Notes under the pieces: generated by a model
Seen by the model: the letters and a program-made list of their open reading frames with translations, nothing else
What the model was told of the DNA's origin: nothing
Databases searched by the model: none
Assembly (NCBI GenBank): GCA_963844315.1
Contig: CAWJOC010000015.1
Coordinates: 62,001 to 126,000 of the forward strand
DNA length: 64,000 nucleotides
Reading direction: 5' to 3'
Source: CAWAVN01 sp963844315
GTDB taxonomy: Bacteria; Planctomycetota; Planctomycetia; Planctomycetales; Planctomycetaceae
Position numbers and translations under genes: made by a program
Shown here: piece after piece, positions 27,208 to 36,285 of the stretch
Layout of the letters: each line of letters begins with the position of its first letter
Numbering within the stretch: the stretch's first letter is position 1

Positions 27208-27799
27208 CGCCCGCCTGTTTCCACTGTGCCATTCTTACAGCTATGGATACGCGGTCAGTGTAATGCGCGAAAATGCGGGGCGAAAGGAGCTACTCCGTGT
27301 GTCATTCGGAAGTGCTAAAGGAAACCGAAAAGTGAGGCATATTTCTCTGGAGACTACAGCTTACCTTTCAGAACCCTGGATTTCACCAACAATGGCCCCC
27401 AACTTGAGTCTCTCAGCGCGGAGCATGGATCGTGGCCGACCGGAACATGAGGGTTTGGGGGGACTGCTTCTCCAGGACCTGGCCAATGGCAACCTGTTTT
27501 TGAATCCCGCACCCAATCCACGAGCGCTAAAACATCAGCCACACGATCGGGGGAGAGGGAAGATTACACCAATCCCGAGGACACAATCTGATCCAGTAAA
27601 ACGCAAAAAACCTGATTTCGAATTTGAACGCATCTTCAAAGCGCGGCAACGGAAGATCCTAAAGATCGATTCCGCTCCTGTGCCCCAAAGTGGGGCGGTT
27701 GTTTTCCCAAACGACCGCCTCGAAGGTCGGGGCGGTCCTGCTTTTCCGTAGCAGGACCGTCCTCCACCGGACGGTCCCCATCCAAAAGGAGATCGTCCA
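27208..27799. other. intergenic region with tandem hairpins upstream of the sigma-like gene
   Basis: No convincing gene. Two GC-rich hairpins lie just before the 27800 gene: GGCGGTTGTTT..AAACGACCGCC (27694-27719) and GGCGGTCCTGC..GCAGGACCGTCC (27731-27762). An AAAAGGAGA ribosome binding site follows. The hairpins may terminate upstream transcripts or act as a leader. A 62-codon minus frame at 27354-27542 has no family and is doubtful. Confidence 0.45.
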
Positions 27800-28424
27800 A
27801 TGACCAAAGCCACTTTCGCCCCCACCTTGGAAAAGAACACGGTCTGCTGGCACAACGATTTCGTGGCAATGTTGCCCAAAATCCAAGACCACGCCCGTTT
27901 CATGTTTTCCCATCTCAAGGGCGACCACCGTGATGAAGCGGTCCAGGCCGTGGTCTGCAACGCTGCCTGGCATATGCCCGCCTGGTGGAACAGGGCCGGG
28001 CAGAGGCTGCGACCTGGAGTAGTTTGGCCAAGTTTGGTGTCCGGCAAGTCCGCGATGGCCGGCGGGTGGGAAGTTCGCTGAATATCAAAGATGTTGCTCG
28101 CAACACTGCCAGCAGCGAAAAGGGGTCGATGTCCAAAACCTCTACCGCTGGGACCATCAAATGGAAGAGTGGAACGAAATGGTGATTGAGGACCGGCACT
28201 CAACACCCGCTGACCTGGCCGCCTTCCGCCTTGATTTTCGCGCGTGGTTGAAGACGCTGACCCGCCGGAATCGAAGGATCGCCTTGAAACTCTCCAAAGG
28301 CGAAAGCACCCGGTATGTGGCCCGCTTGTTTCATCTCTCGGCGGGGCGAATCAGCCAGGTTCGCCGGGAGTTGTGTGAGGCGTGGCGGGAGTTTCGGGAG
28401 AAGATTGGGTGGCAGAAGCGGTGA
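27800..28424 (+). CDS. sigma-70-like/HTH regulator of planctomycete mobile elements, frameshifted
   Basis: About 207 residues from ATG 27800 (MTKATFAPTLEKNTVCWHND), with an AAAAGGAGA site upstream. N-terminal helix 'FMFSHLKGDHRDEAVQAVVCN', then 'LVEQGRAEAATWSSLAKFG', and a C-terminal region-4-like HTH 'SKGESTRYVARLFHLSAGRI..QVRRELCEAWREF'. The overall layout resembles ECF-like proteins common in planctomycete accessory regions; whether it binds RNA polymerase is unknown. Frame shifts near 27965 and 28110. Confidence 0.5.
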
Positions 28425-28498
28425 CGTGAGGCGGTGAGTTCCGTTGTTTGCACCACCGGGAGTTTTGCACCGCGGGGTGCGTTTTGGTTTTTGGGCAG

Positions 28499-28616
28499 GG
28501 CCGGCGCATGTCGCTTGCCCACACGCCCCGAACACCCCGGTAAAAAACCGCACGGATTGATTGCTCTGTGCCCCGGCAAAAGTCGGGGCATGGGGCGATT
28601 TCATTTTGCGATGGGA
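28499..28616 (+). repeat. ~110-bp direct repeat, copy A
   Basis: Begins GGCCGGCGCATGTCGCTTGC and ends CATGGGGCGATTTCATTTTG. Shares most bases with 29757-29871, including AACACCCCGGTAAAAAACC. Contains a small stem GCCCCG..CGGGGC. Lies downstream of the regulator gene at 28794-29483. Confidence 0.7.
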
Positions 28617-28631
28617 ACATCCAAATTGAGA

Positions 28632-28651
28632 ATTGTGCCGATCGGCACATA
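28632..28651. promoter_or_regulatory. GTGCCG-N2-CGGCAC palindrome, copy 1
   Basis: ATTGTGCCGATCGGCACATA; core GTGCCGATCGGCAC is a perfect dyad, 16 bp after direct repeat A. Same core at 29674 and 42752. An operator or small palindromic repeat. Confidence 0.45.
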
Positions 28652-28793
28652 TCCCCTGAAATGGCAGATTCGAGGTTGGGTAAAAGGTGGGGCGCGGAGG
28701 ACGTGGATTAAAGAAAGAAGATGTATTTTGCTCCACAAAGTGAAGCAACGTCAGGTATGAATCACCCCTGACCGGGTCATCCCGTGCTGTCGC

Positions 28794-29483
28794 TTACGCG
28801 GCCTGGGATAGTTCCATCTGCGAGTCGTCAATCGCGAAATCAGAGTTCGGTTTCGTTTCCACCAGTATGGTAACACCAAAGGTGTCACGCACGGCTTGAG
28901 CCAGTGTTTCAAAGGCGTCGATCACGTGCTTCCGGTCTTCCGGCGTCGAGTTCGCCTCGAAACCTTGGACCTTCTTGGTCAGCGACTTGATCAAGCTGCA
29001 CACGCCGTTAACGGGCGAAGCCGCTTTTTCTGCCTCGTTTTCCTTTTCAGGCACCGGCCGGCCACTGTCGTCAATCGTAGCCAAGTGCGATTTGACTTTC
29101 GTCCAAGTGGTGCACTCGGAATGGTCGTGTTGGAACTGTTTCAGATCGGGGTAGGCATTTGCGAACTTTCGCATCCGCGACACCTCCGACCGGGAAACTC
29201 CAATCTGCTTGCAGACTTGCTTGAGGATTTCCGCTCCGTACGCTTGGCGATTGGAGGGTGGTCCAATCAGGTCCACGAGTTTGCGACCCGTTTCATGTCG
29301 GAGGATCAGCCCTTCCTGGCGGTAGGTCTTCCAGAGACGGTCCAGTTGCCTGAGCGTTTCTGAAATCTTTTCGTCAGAGGGACTGGCCGACGAATCAACC
29401 TGCGAATTGGCCGGGTTGATGGTTTTGGCCATCAGCTCGGCGGCGGTGGTCACAGTGTTTAGAAACTGTTCAACCTGAAACAT
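28794..29483 (-). CDS. DNA-binding regulator-like protein flanked by direct repeats
   Basis: 229 residues from ATG 29483 (MFQVEQFLNTVTTAAELMAK). Central region 'AYGAEILKQVCKQIGVSRSEVSRMRKFANAYP' resembles the N-terminal HTH of DUF1016/YhcG proteins and plasmid partition-type regulators, followed by a helical C-terminal half (GVCSLIKSLTKKVQGFEANS). The C-terminal nuclease of DUF1016 proteins is missing. It is the only gene between the two ~110-bp direct repeats at 28.5 and 29.8 kb. No frameshift. Confidence 0.55.
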   Translation of the reverse strand: MFQVEQFLNTVTTAAELMAKTINPANSQVDSSASPSDEKISETLRQLDRLWKTYRQEGLILRHETGRKLVDLIGPPSNRQAYGAEILKQVCKQIGVSRSEVSRMRKFANAYPDLKQFQHDHSECTTWTKVKSHLATIDDSGRPVPEKENEAEKAASPVNGVCSLIKSLTKKVQGFEANSTPEDRKHVIDAFETLAQAVRDTFGVTILVETKPNSDFAIDDSQMELSQAA

Positions 29484-29673
29484 TGATGAACTCCAAACAG
29501 TTGCCCCCCGCGCCCCCTAGAAATTAGCGTTTGGAATCTGCCAAGTTGTCAAAGATCAATACTTCTTTATTCAGCGTACACGAAGTTCAGGGAATTGTAT
29601 CAACAAAAATCCCGTTTTTTTGAATACCGCTGAGGTTCGCAAAGACTTTCCCGTTTGCCCCGGGCACCATGGA

Positions 29674-29695
29674 ATTTGTGCCGCGCGGCACAAAT
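29674..29695. promoter_or_regulatory. GTGCCG-N2-CGGCAC palindrome, copy 2 (22 bp perfect)
   Basis: ATTTGTGCCG followed by CGCGGCACAAAT is a perfect 22-bp dyad, extended by CCATGG on both sides with a one-base offset. It lies 190 bp upstream of the 29483 start and 60 bp before direct repeat B. Confidence 0.5.
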
Positions 29696-29756
29696 CCATG
29701 GGGACATGTTTACGCGAAAACACAGGGCAAAGGGTCTGTGGGCGGCCTGGAAGGGG

Positions 29757-29871
29757 CCGGTGCATGGCTTATGGCCCACGCGCTCGAACACCCCGGTAAA
29801 AAACCACACGGGGCGATTGCTCTGTGCCCGGGCGAAATCCGGGGCATGGGGCGATTTCATTTTGTTAGGGG
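29757..29871 (+). repeat. ~110-bp direct repeat, copy B
   Basis: GCCGGTGCATGGCTTATGGC to GGGGCGATTTCATTTTG. Same order of motifs as copy A (CACCCCGGTAAAAAACC, GATTGCTCTGTGCCC, GGGGCATGGGGCGATTTC). Copies are in the same orientation and enclose one gene. Confidence 0.7.
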
Positions 29872-30173
29872 AGCCGCCGGCACGGCGGAAGGCAATCACC
29901 CGATAATGCTTGCGGGCAGTTTAGGTCCTCAAATTGAGGACTTGAAACGATGCCTTGTTTTCATGGGGTTTTTGATATGTTGCGTCCAAAGGGGGAAGAC
30001 CCACTTTTCCCCGGCGGCTTTGTTCTGCCGGGGATCTCCATTTCACACCTTTTGAGAATCCCGTCATGCCCACCAATGAAATCCGGTTCCCGCGGATGAG
30101 TTGACCAGGGTTTTCCACAAGTTGGTAAAATCCAAGCCCCGCGAACCTTCCATGAAAGGCTGAAAGGAAAACC

Positions 30174-30377
30174 ATGAAGGATGTGAAAGCCTTACTTGAT
30201 GAGTGCGTGACGCTGTTGGAAGTTGCTGCCACCGATTACGAAACGCAAGCCTTGGAGGTCATTTTTGACACCATGACAGAAGCGAGAGCATGCCTAGCCG
30301 ATAATGGGGTGAGCGAAAATGACTTTCGCAAGCTGGTTTTGCTTTGGCTGGCTCAATACCCGCCCGTGATGGGTTGA
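30174..30377 (+). CDS. small acidic hypothetical protein
   Basis: 67 residues: MKDVKALLDECVTLLEVAAT, 'LEVIFDTMTEARACLADNGVSENDF', ending LLWLAQYPPVMG. All-helical and acidic. Ribosome binding site AAAGGAAAA five bases upstream. A leader hairpin (30009-30033) lies 140 bp before. Unknown family; size and acidity resemble small phage-encoded proteins. Confidence 0.5.
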   Translation: MKDVKALLDECVTLLEVAATDYETQALEVIFDTMTEARACLADNGVSENDFRKLVLLWLAQYPPVMG

Positions 30378-30536
30378 CGAATCAGAAACTCTTGGACGTT
30401 AGCCTCACCAAGAATTTCCCCAGACGGCTTCGGTTGCCGAGGGTTTCTATTTCACACCTTGAAAGAAAGCCGCCCTGCCTGCGGACGAAATCCGCGAACA
30501 CAATCCCCGTTCTTCTGCGGGGACGGCGTGCCTTTG

Positions 30537-31206
30537 CTACCCCAGGAGTTGCCGCACCTCGTCAATGCTCCGGCTCTGACCACCCAGATGTAAGACCGCA
30601 TGGCAGTTCGGGCAGACTGGCCTCAAGTCTTCGACGGGATTGACCTCGTACGCGCCGCCGACCTCGGACAGCGGCCGCAGGTGGTGGACGTGGATGTACC
30701 CCTCCGCCACCTCCCCGTACACCTCGCCGAAACTGAAACCGCAGATGCAGCAGTCAGTGCCGTGGGCCGCGATGCACCGCCGACGGGCTTCCGGGCTGCG
30801 CTCGTAGGCGTTGACCGAGATACGGGTCACCGCTGCCTTCGACCAGCGTCGCCGTCTCGGTGACCTCCTCTGGCAACCGACCAGAGATGCCCGCCTGGAA
30901 CCCGCTACCGTCATCCACAAGCGCGGATCGGAGTTGCACCTCGCCGTAGTCCTTCTCGTACTCGGCCAGCACCTGTTCGCCTAGCTCCGTGATGCGGTAA
31001 ACGAACGGTTTGGTGAGGTTCCGCCGCTCGACGTACCCGAGTTGCTCCAATGACCCCGGCCTGACCCCGCCGCCCGTTGGGGCACCGAGCGCCTTGGAGA
31101 AACCCTTCCGCCCGGTCTGCTCCTCCATCTGTATGCGGGTCACCCAGTCACGCTCGGTGTGCAGGATTTTTAGGATGCGAAGTTGCTTCGGAGACAAGTC
31201 AGCCAC
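30537..31206 (-). CDS. winged-helix plus HNH endonuclease, frameshifted
   Basis: About 223 residues. N-terminal winged helix 'LSPKQLRILKILHTERDWVTR' with 'LEQLGYVERRNLTKPFVYRIT', then, after a shift near 30830, an HNH nuclease: 'CCICGFSFGEVYGEVAEGYI', 'HVHHLRPLSEVGG' (catalytic His-His), 'DLRPVCPNCHAVLHLGG' (second CxxC and final His). This resembles McrA-like HNH proteins that cut modified DNA, often in defence islands; the winged helix may read DNA or regulate. One base indel only. Confidence 0.7.
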
Positions 31207-31430
31207 ATCACACCTCCCGCCGACGCGACCGAAGCAGCCCGTCGCCCCCTCGCCGAACTAGTGACTATCCAACAAGAATGAATAGAGAATACGCAGCCGA
31301 ATCCGTCAGTCAATCGTAAATATCCCAAAGGGATACGGCAATTATCGCCGCGCAAAATGACCGAGCATATCTTGCGCAAATTCGCGATGCTAGGCCCAAG
31401 CCCGCGAACTTCTACGGTTTCGCGGGCCAT

Positions 31431-31890
31431 CTATCGGACGTGGTTTGAGTCGCGGTAATGCCTTCCCGTCAATCCTGGGGCATCCTCGCAATGCCAGAAC
31501 GGCAGGGGAGGTCGGAAAAGTGGGGTCACACGATGAAACCCCACCATTTGCCCGGTTTCCTTCCACCTTTGTGGAGAATCCCACCAATGACTGCCGTTGA
31601 TCATCGCCCCCACCACGAACGGTTCTTCTGAGAAGCCTGCCAGCGCCAGTTCGAGATCGGGGGCATGTCCAACTCGCCGACGACACAAAGGTATCGGTCT
31701 GTGGTCTATGCTGGAACCAAATCCGACCGGGCCAGAAGCTCAAGATTCTCACGGACCACAAGCACCAGGCCGCAATCCGTCACTTGGCCGACACGTTGGG
31801 AGGATGGCTCAATCTCGCTGAGCAGGTTCATTTCACTGCCGATGGCAGCGCGGACTTGTTTGGGGTACATTAGGCGGACGTGATCATCGT
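31431..31890 (-). CDS. hypothetical protein, frameshifted
   Basis: Two frames give 'HVRLMYPKQVRAAIGSEMNL', 'LSEIEPSSQRVGQVTDCGLV', then after a shift near 31700 'DLELALAGFSEEPFVVGAMI' and 'CEDAPGLTGRHYRDSNHVR'. The combined sequence is coherent but matches no family I know. The start is uncertain. 31207-31430 holds no gene. Confidence 0.35.
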
Positions 31891-32065
31891 CATCTCCCCT
31901 TGGTTCACCCCATCGCCTCGGCCACAGGGAAAAAGTCCGCCCCACCCTTGAACTGGCCTGGAACGGGAGCGACACAGAAGTCTTAAACTGTGAGATCGTT
32001 CGCATACTCGCGCAACATGCCATGAGCGAACGCGAAGCGGCCTAGAAAAATAGGAGTTTCCCTCG

Positions 32066-32794
32066 ATGCGATTCCTGCCCGTTATCATCGTCCTGATCGG
32101 CTTGGGTTGCTCTCAGAGGCCCGAAGAGCTGCTCTCCCGCAAGGAGCTGAATGCACTCCCCCACGTCAGCAAGATCGAAGTGTTTCCGATTGGAGAGCCA
32201 GAGACCCAAATCATTCAAATTCGGAATCTTCGTTTTGTTGACTACAAGGCAAATGAGTCAGATGGCCTGAAAGAATGGAACACCTTTCTCCAATCAGTTG
32301 AAGATGTTCAGAAACAGCAGGTCGAACTTCTATGCCGACTTCGCGATGACCACGGCGTCAAAACCGTATTCCTCGAAGGCCTCGCTGAGGCGGACCTGGA
32401 CGGCTGGCGAAAAGTGGCCACGAATTTGGCATCCTGGAAGGAACCTGCGGAGAATGACCCGAATGGTCAATTCCTTCGCCAGCAGCACCGAAAGCAACGG
32501 CTCGCAATGGGGGCAGTCGCACAGGTGAAAGGACTGCAAGTGTTGCCAGCAGTAGATTCCGAAATCCTCAATATGTTTCACACCGGGCCATTAGTCAATC
32601 GGGGCAAGGAATCCTATGAGGATGCCATTCTTCTGACATCACTGACCAGCGAAGAAAATGTCGTGGTTGTCATGACCATGGGAGATCACGACCTGTCCGA
32701 TAACCTAAAACGCATTATCGCTGACGGAGCCGAGTTAGTCTTCCTTCAAGTCGAGGCCCACCACAAAGCCGAAATCGAAAGCCCCGGATATTGA
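32066..32794 (+). CDS. lipoprotein, paralogue of the 35268-36116 gene
   Basis: 242 residues: MRFLPVIIVLIGLGC gives a signal peptide and lipobox (GLGC). 'LSRKELNALPHVSKIEVFPIG', 'QIIQIRNLRFVDYKA', 'VQKQQVELLCRLRDDHGVKT', 'VFLEGLAEADLDGWRK' and 'MTMGDHDLSDNLKRIIADG' align segment by segment with the paralogue 3 kb downstream. The conserved 'VFLEG' and 'GDHDLSDN' blocks resemble a ChaN/TraB-like layout but this is not certain. Anchored in a membrane, role unknown. Confidence 0.6.
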   Translation: MRFLPVIIVLIGLGCSQRPEELLSRKELNALPHVSKIEVFPIGEPETQIIQIRNLRFVDYKANESDGLKEWNTFLQSVEDVQKQQVELLCRLRDDHGVKTVFLEGLAEADLDGWRKVATNLASWKEPAENDPNGQFLRQQHRKQRLAMGAVAQVKGLQVLPAVDSEILNMFHTGPLVNRGKESYEDAILLTSLTSEENVVVVMTMGDHDLSDNLKRIIADGAELVFLQVEAHHKAEIESPGY

Positions 32795-32948
32795 CGGCTT
32801 AGGGATTTGCCCGACAATGGAACGTAGGAGTTACTCGAAATCCCCACCGACAACTTGAACCAATTCACGACGTTTGACCATCCGGAAAACCGGCGGCATG
32901 GGGATGCCGGAGCGTGGTCAGGCGTCGTTTTTTTGTTGAGGCGGGCCA

Positions 32949-33302
32949 ATGAAGCGGGATATGGATTTGGCGAGAGAAATTCTCTTCGCGATAGAGAATT
33001 CTGATTGTGAAAAGGGGTGGGCAGAAACTGCGATTGCTGGACGGTCTGCTCGCGAAATCTCATATCACGTCAAATTATTGTCGCAAGCGGGTTTAATAAC
33101 GGCGATAGATTGTTCAACGATGATGGGGGATGATTGGAAAGCCGAAAGCCTCACATGGGCAGGCCATGAGTTTCTTGATGCGTCCCGCAAGACCTCGATT
33201 TGGGAACGTGCAAAGGCATTGGTCTTAGAGAAAACCGGGGGGCTTTCCTTTGAGGCGTTGAAGGCAACGGTTATCGAACTTGCGAAACAGGCGGTTTCCT
33301 AG
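32949..33302 (+). CDS. DUF2513 protein
   Basis: 117 residues. 'MKRDMDLAREILFAIENSD', 'REISYHVKLLSQAGLITAID' and 'LTWAGHEFLDASRKTSIWERAK' match the DUF2513 family, a winged-helix protein widespread on phages and genomic islands. Followed after 80 bp by a DUF2806 gene, a neighbour often seen in islands. Intact. Function unknown. Confidence 0.85.
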   Translation: MKRDMDLAREILFAIENSDCEKGWAETAIAGRSAREISYHVKLLSQAGLITAIDCSTMMGDDWKAESLTWAGHEFLDASRKTSIWERAKALVLEKTGGLSFEALKATVIELAKQAVS

Positions 33303-33380
33303 GGGAGCGGATTCTATGAGCGACATGATCACCTGGGGCCTGCAATTGCAGGAGTTGCTGCTTCTCCCACAGGAAGGGCA

Positions 33381-34214
33381 ATGGTTGAGGCTCTGCGAGC
33401 CGGGCTTGGGCATATTACATCCCCCGTGCTGAAAATCATCAACGCTCACGTTGACGCCAACATCAAGCAAGTGGAAACGAAGTCCGAGATCGACGCTCAA
33501 GAGTTGTGGGACCGTTCCCGCGTCCGAACAGAAAATGATTGTGTCCGCCATCAATCGAACCTTGAAAGTATTGTGTCAGGTTCAACCAAGTATTTCGGGA
33601 TTACCGTGGATACACCGAGAATTGAGCAGAGTCCCGAAGCTGCGGAAGACTGGGTTTATCGTTTCATCGACTATGCAAAGGATGTCGGCGAAAAGGAGAT
33701 GCAGGCCGTTTGGTCTCGAATACTGGCTGGAGAACTTGAGAATCCCGGCTTCGTTCCTGTGCGAGCGTTGCACTTGGTCAGCTTGATGGATCGGAGCGAC
33801 GCACTTCTCTTTCAGTTGGCTTGCAGTTGCGCACTGGAAATCAACTACAAGCAAAGGATTTTGCTGGTTGATCCTGAAAGCCTGCCCGAACTAAGTCGAT
33901 ACGGAGTGGATGGCGGAACTATCCAAACTCTTTGCAACGCCGGTTTAATTGGGAACAACCTTCCATATTCATTTGAAATGACCGGGACCGAAATGTACCG
34001 CGGGCCGCTTGGGGCCAGAATCATCGTATCCCTACATGGAAAAAAGTACGGATTTCGAGGTGATGGCGAGAATGAAAACCGCTACTCGGGGCATCACTTT
34101 ACAGAAGCTGGCAACTGCCTGGCCGCTCTTATTGAGGTTCCAATGAATCCCGACTACATCGACGCACTAATGAACCGTCGAGATACTTTTCTTGTTGAAC
34201 TAGACGCAGTCTAG
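33381..34214 (+). CDS. DUF2806 protein
   Basis: 277 residues from ATG 33381 (MVEALRAGLGHITSPVLKI); a second in-phase-like start at 33316 (MSDMITWGLQLQELLLLP) is in another frame and may indicate an indel. 'AAEDWVYRFIDYAKDVGEKEMQ' and 'VWSRILAGELENPGFVPVRA' are the DUF2806 core. Helical N terminus, alpha/beta C terminus. These proteins occur in islands beside DUF2513 and are of unknown function. Same strand as DUF2513, likely one transcript. Confidence 0.8.
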   Translation: MVEALRAGLGHITSPVLKIINAHVDANIKQVETKSEIDAQELWDRSRVRTENDCVRHQSNLESIVSGSTKYFGITVDTPRIEQSPEAAEDWVYRFIDYAKDVGEKEMQAVWSRILAGELENPGFVPVRALHLVSLMDRSDALLFQLACSCALEINYKQRILLVDPESLPELSRYGVDGGTIQTLCNAGLIGNNLPYSFEMTGTEMYRGPLGARIIVSLHGKKYGFRGDGENENRYSGHHFTEAGNCLAALIEVPMNPDYIDALMNRRDTFLVELDAV

Positions 34215-34299
34215 GCTGATCCCCGAAAACCGAGATTCTCAAAGTTAAGCGGTTCAATTCCCAAACTTTTGCGAATGGTCCGGCACGGTTCGACTTCCA

Positions 34300-34625
34300 T
34301 CAGCCCCACATATTGCCCTGTCCCGCCGCATTCGAGGCGGGTTTCTTTCCGGCCGGGCCGCCTTCATCGCCGCCGTGGTCCCGGTCCCTGAATACCATCA
34401 CCACGCGATTAAGGCGGCATTCTTCCAGGTCCGGCTCAAAGTCGTCCAAGGTGAGATGCCGCGCGGGGGAGTTGTCCAAAAGCCGGTGCTTGGCCGCGAA
34501 CGCATCGGGGCCGCCGAAGGAATCCGGCAAGTTGGTATCGAACCAGGCCGACCAGTGGCCGTGGTGATACCCAGCGATGATCCGCGTCTTGCCTTTCTCC
34601 TGGCCACGTGTTTGAATGATGCCAC
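34300..34625 (-). CDS. hypothetical protein, frameshifted, 5' end uncertain
   Basis: Reads 'IIQTRGQEKGKTRIIAGYHH', 'GHWSAWFDTNLPDSFGGPDA', 'NSPARHLTLDDFEPDLEECR', with a frame change near 34530, ending QGNMWG. The GHWSAWFD region looks conserved and resembles small proteins of integrative elements. The start is not determined, since the plus-strand gene at 34646 abuts it. Confidence 0.4.
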
Positions 34626-34645
34626 CCTTTTCCGAGGTGTGACTT

Positions 34646-35266
34646 ATGATAGTTCCACGATTCGATTACTTTGCATTGCATTATCTTAATTTTTGGCTAA
34701 CGCACGATCGGGTGTTCTGCGATGCGTTGAATGGAGGGAATGAGAAAGAGAAGCTGAACGGTTTGGCGTCAGCAGCGGCGTTTTATCGAATTGCCCGGAA
34801 CCTACCCAAAAAGTATGAGGAACGGAAAGGCTACAAACGATTCAAGCCTGTTCTTGAGATTATCGACTCGCAAGACTCAAAAGGCTTCATTGACACAGAG
34901 TTGGTCCCCGCTGTGCTGAAAATTCGGGACCAAATATCCGACCAATATGGTGGCCGGAATGCCCTGTCTCTGACAACCAAGTTTCTTTGGTTGAAGATTA
35001 AAACCCCAGTCATTATTTATGACCGCAGGGCGAGAAAGGCAATGAACACGAAAAGTGGCGATTTGCACGAGTTCTATACTCAATGGAAGGAAGGCTTTCA
35101 TTCGCACTTGGAAGAAATCGAAAGCGCTTGCCGATCCCTCAAGAAAGTTAAGGATTACTACGTGAACCCAGTCATCGCAACAGAAGATTACGTTGATTCA
35201 CTCGTATCTCAGCGATGGTTCAAAGAACGGGTTTTTGATGTCTACTTATGGCATCTTGGAGGCTGA
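34646..35266 (+). CDS. hypothetical protein with glycosylase/Abi-like pattern
   Basis: 206 residues: MIVPRFDYFALHYLNFWLTH. Central 'ALSLTTKFLWLKIKTPVIIYDRRARKAM' resembles a pattern (SK-F-L-h-h-x-PIYD) seen in helical proteins related to OGG-like glycosylases found in defence islands; this is a weak memory-based match. The C-terminal half is helical and charged (EIESACRSLKKVKDYY). Stop is one base before the convergent lipoprotein gene. Intact frame. Confidence 0.5.
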   Translation: MIVPRFDYFALHYLNFWLTHDRVFCDALNGGNEKEKLNGLASAAAFYRIARNLPKKYEERKGYKRFKPVLEIIDSQDSKGFIDTELVPAVLKIRDQISDQYGGRNALSLTTKFLWLKIKTPVIIYDRRARKAMNTKSGDLHEFYTQWKEGFHSHLEEIESACRSLKKVKDYYVNPVIATEDYVDSLVSQRWFKERVFDVYLWHLGG

Positions 35267-35267
35267 T

Positions 35268-36116
35268 TCACTCCCCCACCGCTTTCTTGTGGGCATCCAC
35301 CTGCACCCGCACATATTCGACCTGACCGCCGCCGATGCGTTCCACATTGTCGGAAAGGTCATGCCCGCCGCCAAGGATCAGCACGGCGACCGGCGATTCT
35401 GAGGCCAGCACATTCCGCACGATGGCATCTTCCCGCCGTTCGTTGGCCGTATTGTCGAATCGCACTTCGTCGATTCGAAACGGATAGACTGGTAACAGGC
35501 CATCGACCTCCTCGGCAGCCAAAACTTCCAATTCGCCCGCCATCATCAGCCGACCAGCCGCTCCCGCTTCGAGCGTATCCTGACGGTGAAGGTCGACCCA
35601 TAATCCATCGAGGATGCCATCGCCTTCCGGCTTCTCCCATTGGACGAGTGCATCCAAGAATTTCCTTACGGCTGGCAGTTCAACCTTAGTGACGCCTTCG
35701 AGGAAAACCTGTTTCAGTCCGTGGAACTTCGCCAGCTCGCGCAACAGGGCCATTTGTTCGACCTGGACGGCTTCCACGTCGGCGAGAAAAGATTCCCACT
35801 TCTCCGAGGTCTGATCGAAGATGGGGATTGTACTTGGGTGGGGATTTTCAAGGAGTTGTTCCTGGGGCGATGACGCCAGTTCGCCTTCCGCGGCGCGGAT
35901 GTCCGCCTCAAAATCCGAGAACGGGACATAATGCCAATTGAGAATGTGGATGATTTGCCGTTTGGGTTTATCGCTGGCAGGGGAGACTTCGACCGCGTGG
36001 ACATGCGGCAGGGCTTCCAAGGCATCGGCATCGAGGAATGAGGATGGCCGCGCTGGGGCCGCCGGTTCAGGACCGGAGCATCCGGCGAGAAGAAGAATCG
36101 GAATGGCGAGTTTCAT
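35268..36116 (-). CDS. lipoprotein, paralogue of the 32066-32794 gene
   Basis: 282 residues: MKLAIPILLLAGC with lipobox LAGC. 'DALEALPHVHAVEVSPASDK', 'QIIHILNWHYVPFSDF', 'VQVEQMALLRELAKFHGLKQ', 'VFLEGVTKVELPAVRKFLDA' and 'LGGGHDLSDNVERIGGGQ' match the upstream paralogue. About 40 residues longer through an acidic insert. Ends one base from the convergent 34646 gene. Intact. A family of unknown function with an exported conserved core. Confidence 0.6.
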   Translation of the reverse strand: MKLAIPILLLAGCSGPEPAAPARPSSFLDADALEALPHVHAVEVSPASDKPKRQIIHILNWHYVPFSDFEADIRAAEGELASSPQEQLLENPHPSTIPIFDQTSEKWESFLADVEAVQVEQMALLRELAKFHGLKQVFLEGVTKVELPAVRKFLDALVQWEKPEGDGILDGLWVDLHRQDTLEAGAAGRLMMAGELEVLAAEEVDGLLPVYPFRIDEVRFDNTANERREDAIVRNVLASESPVAVLILGGGHDLSDNVERIGGGQVEYVRVQVDAHKKAVGE

Positions 36117-36181
36117 GGCCCATACTCGAAGAGCGGGGTTTCGTAGGAACTGAGAAGCCGGAAACGGTCGGAATCGTGCAT
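36113..36181 (-). pseudogene. N-terminal stub of a conserved planctomycete protein
   Basis: 23 codons: MHDSDRFRLLSSYETPLFEY GP, whose stop overlaps the start of the next lipoprotein gene (ATGA). The start 'RFRLL..Y.TP.F.YG' is a common N terminus of planctomycete DNA-related hypothetical proteins. Only this stub remains. Confidence 0.35.
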
Positions 36182-36202
36182 GGCGTTATCTTTGGGATTC
36201 TG

Positions 36203-36285
36203 TTACCGAATGGCCGGGGCTTCGGGCTGGGAATCCGATCCGCACCCAAGGACGAGCAGCAGGAGTAGCGGGAAAGCGGGTTTCA
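36203..36285 (-). CDS. 27-residue lipoprotein, probably truncated, coupled to DUF2321
   Basis: MKPAFPLLLLLVLGC followed by GSDSQPEAPAIR and stop. The lipobox (VLGC) is clear. Start overlaps the DUF2321 stop (ATGA). The mature part is only a dozen residues, so it is a truncated gene or a small lipopeptide. Confidence 0.35.

Larger units (their letters stand above)
29484..30173. other. repeat-bearing intergenic region
   Basis: No convincing gene. Contains the 22-bp palindrome, direct repeat B and, at 30009-30033, a hairpin CCCCGGC..GCCGGGG ahead of the 30174 gene. The sequence ATTTCACACCTT at about 30047 recurs at about 30449. Confidence 0.5.

Noticed and set aside
27354..27542. 62-codon minus frame MADVLALVDWVRDSKTGCHW
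   Set aside because: Looks protein-like at its start but has no family, no clear ribosome binding site and abrupt end.
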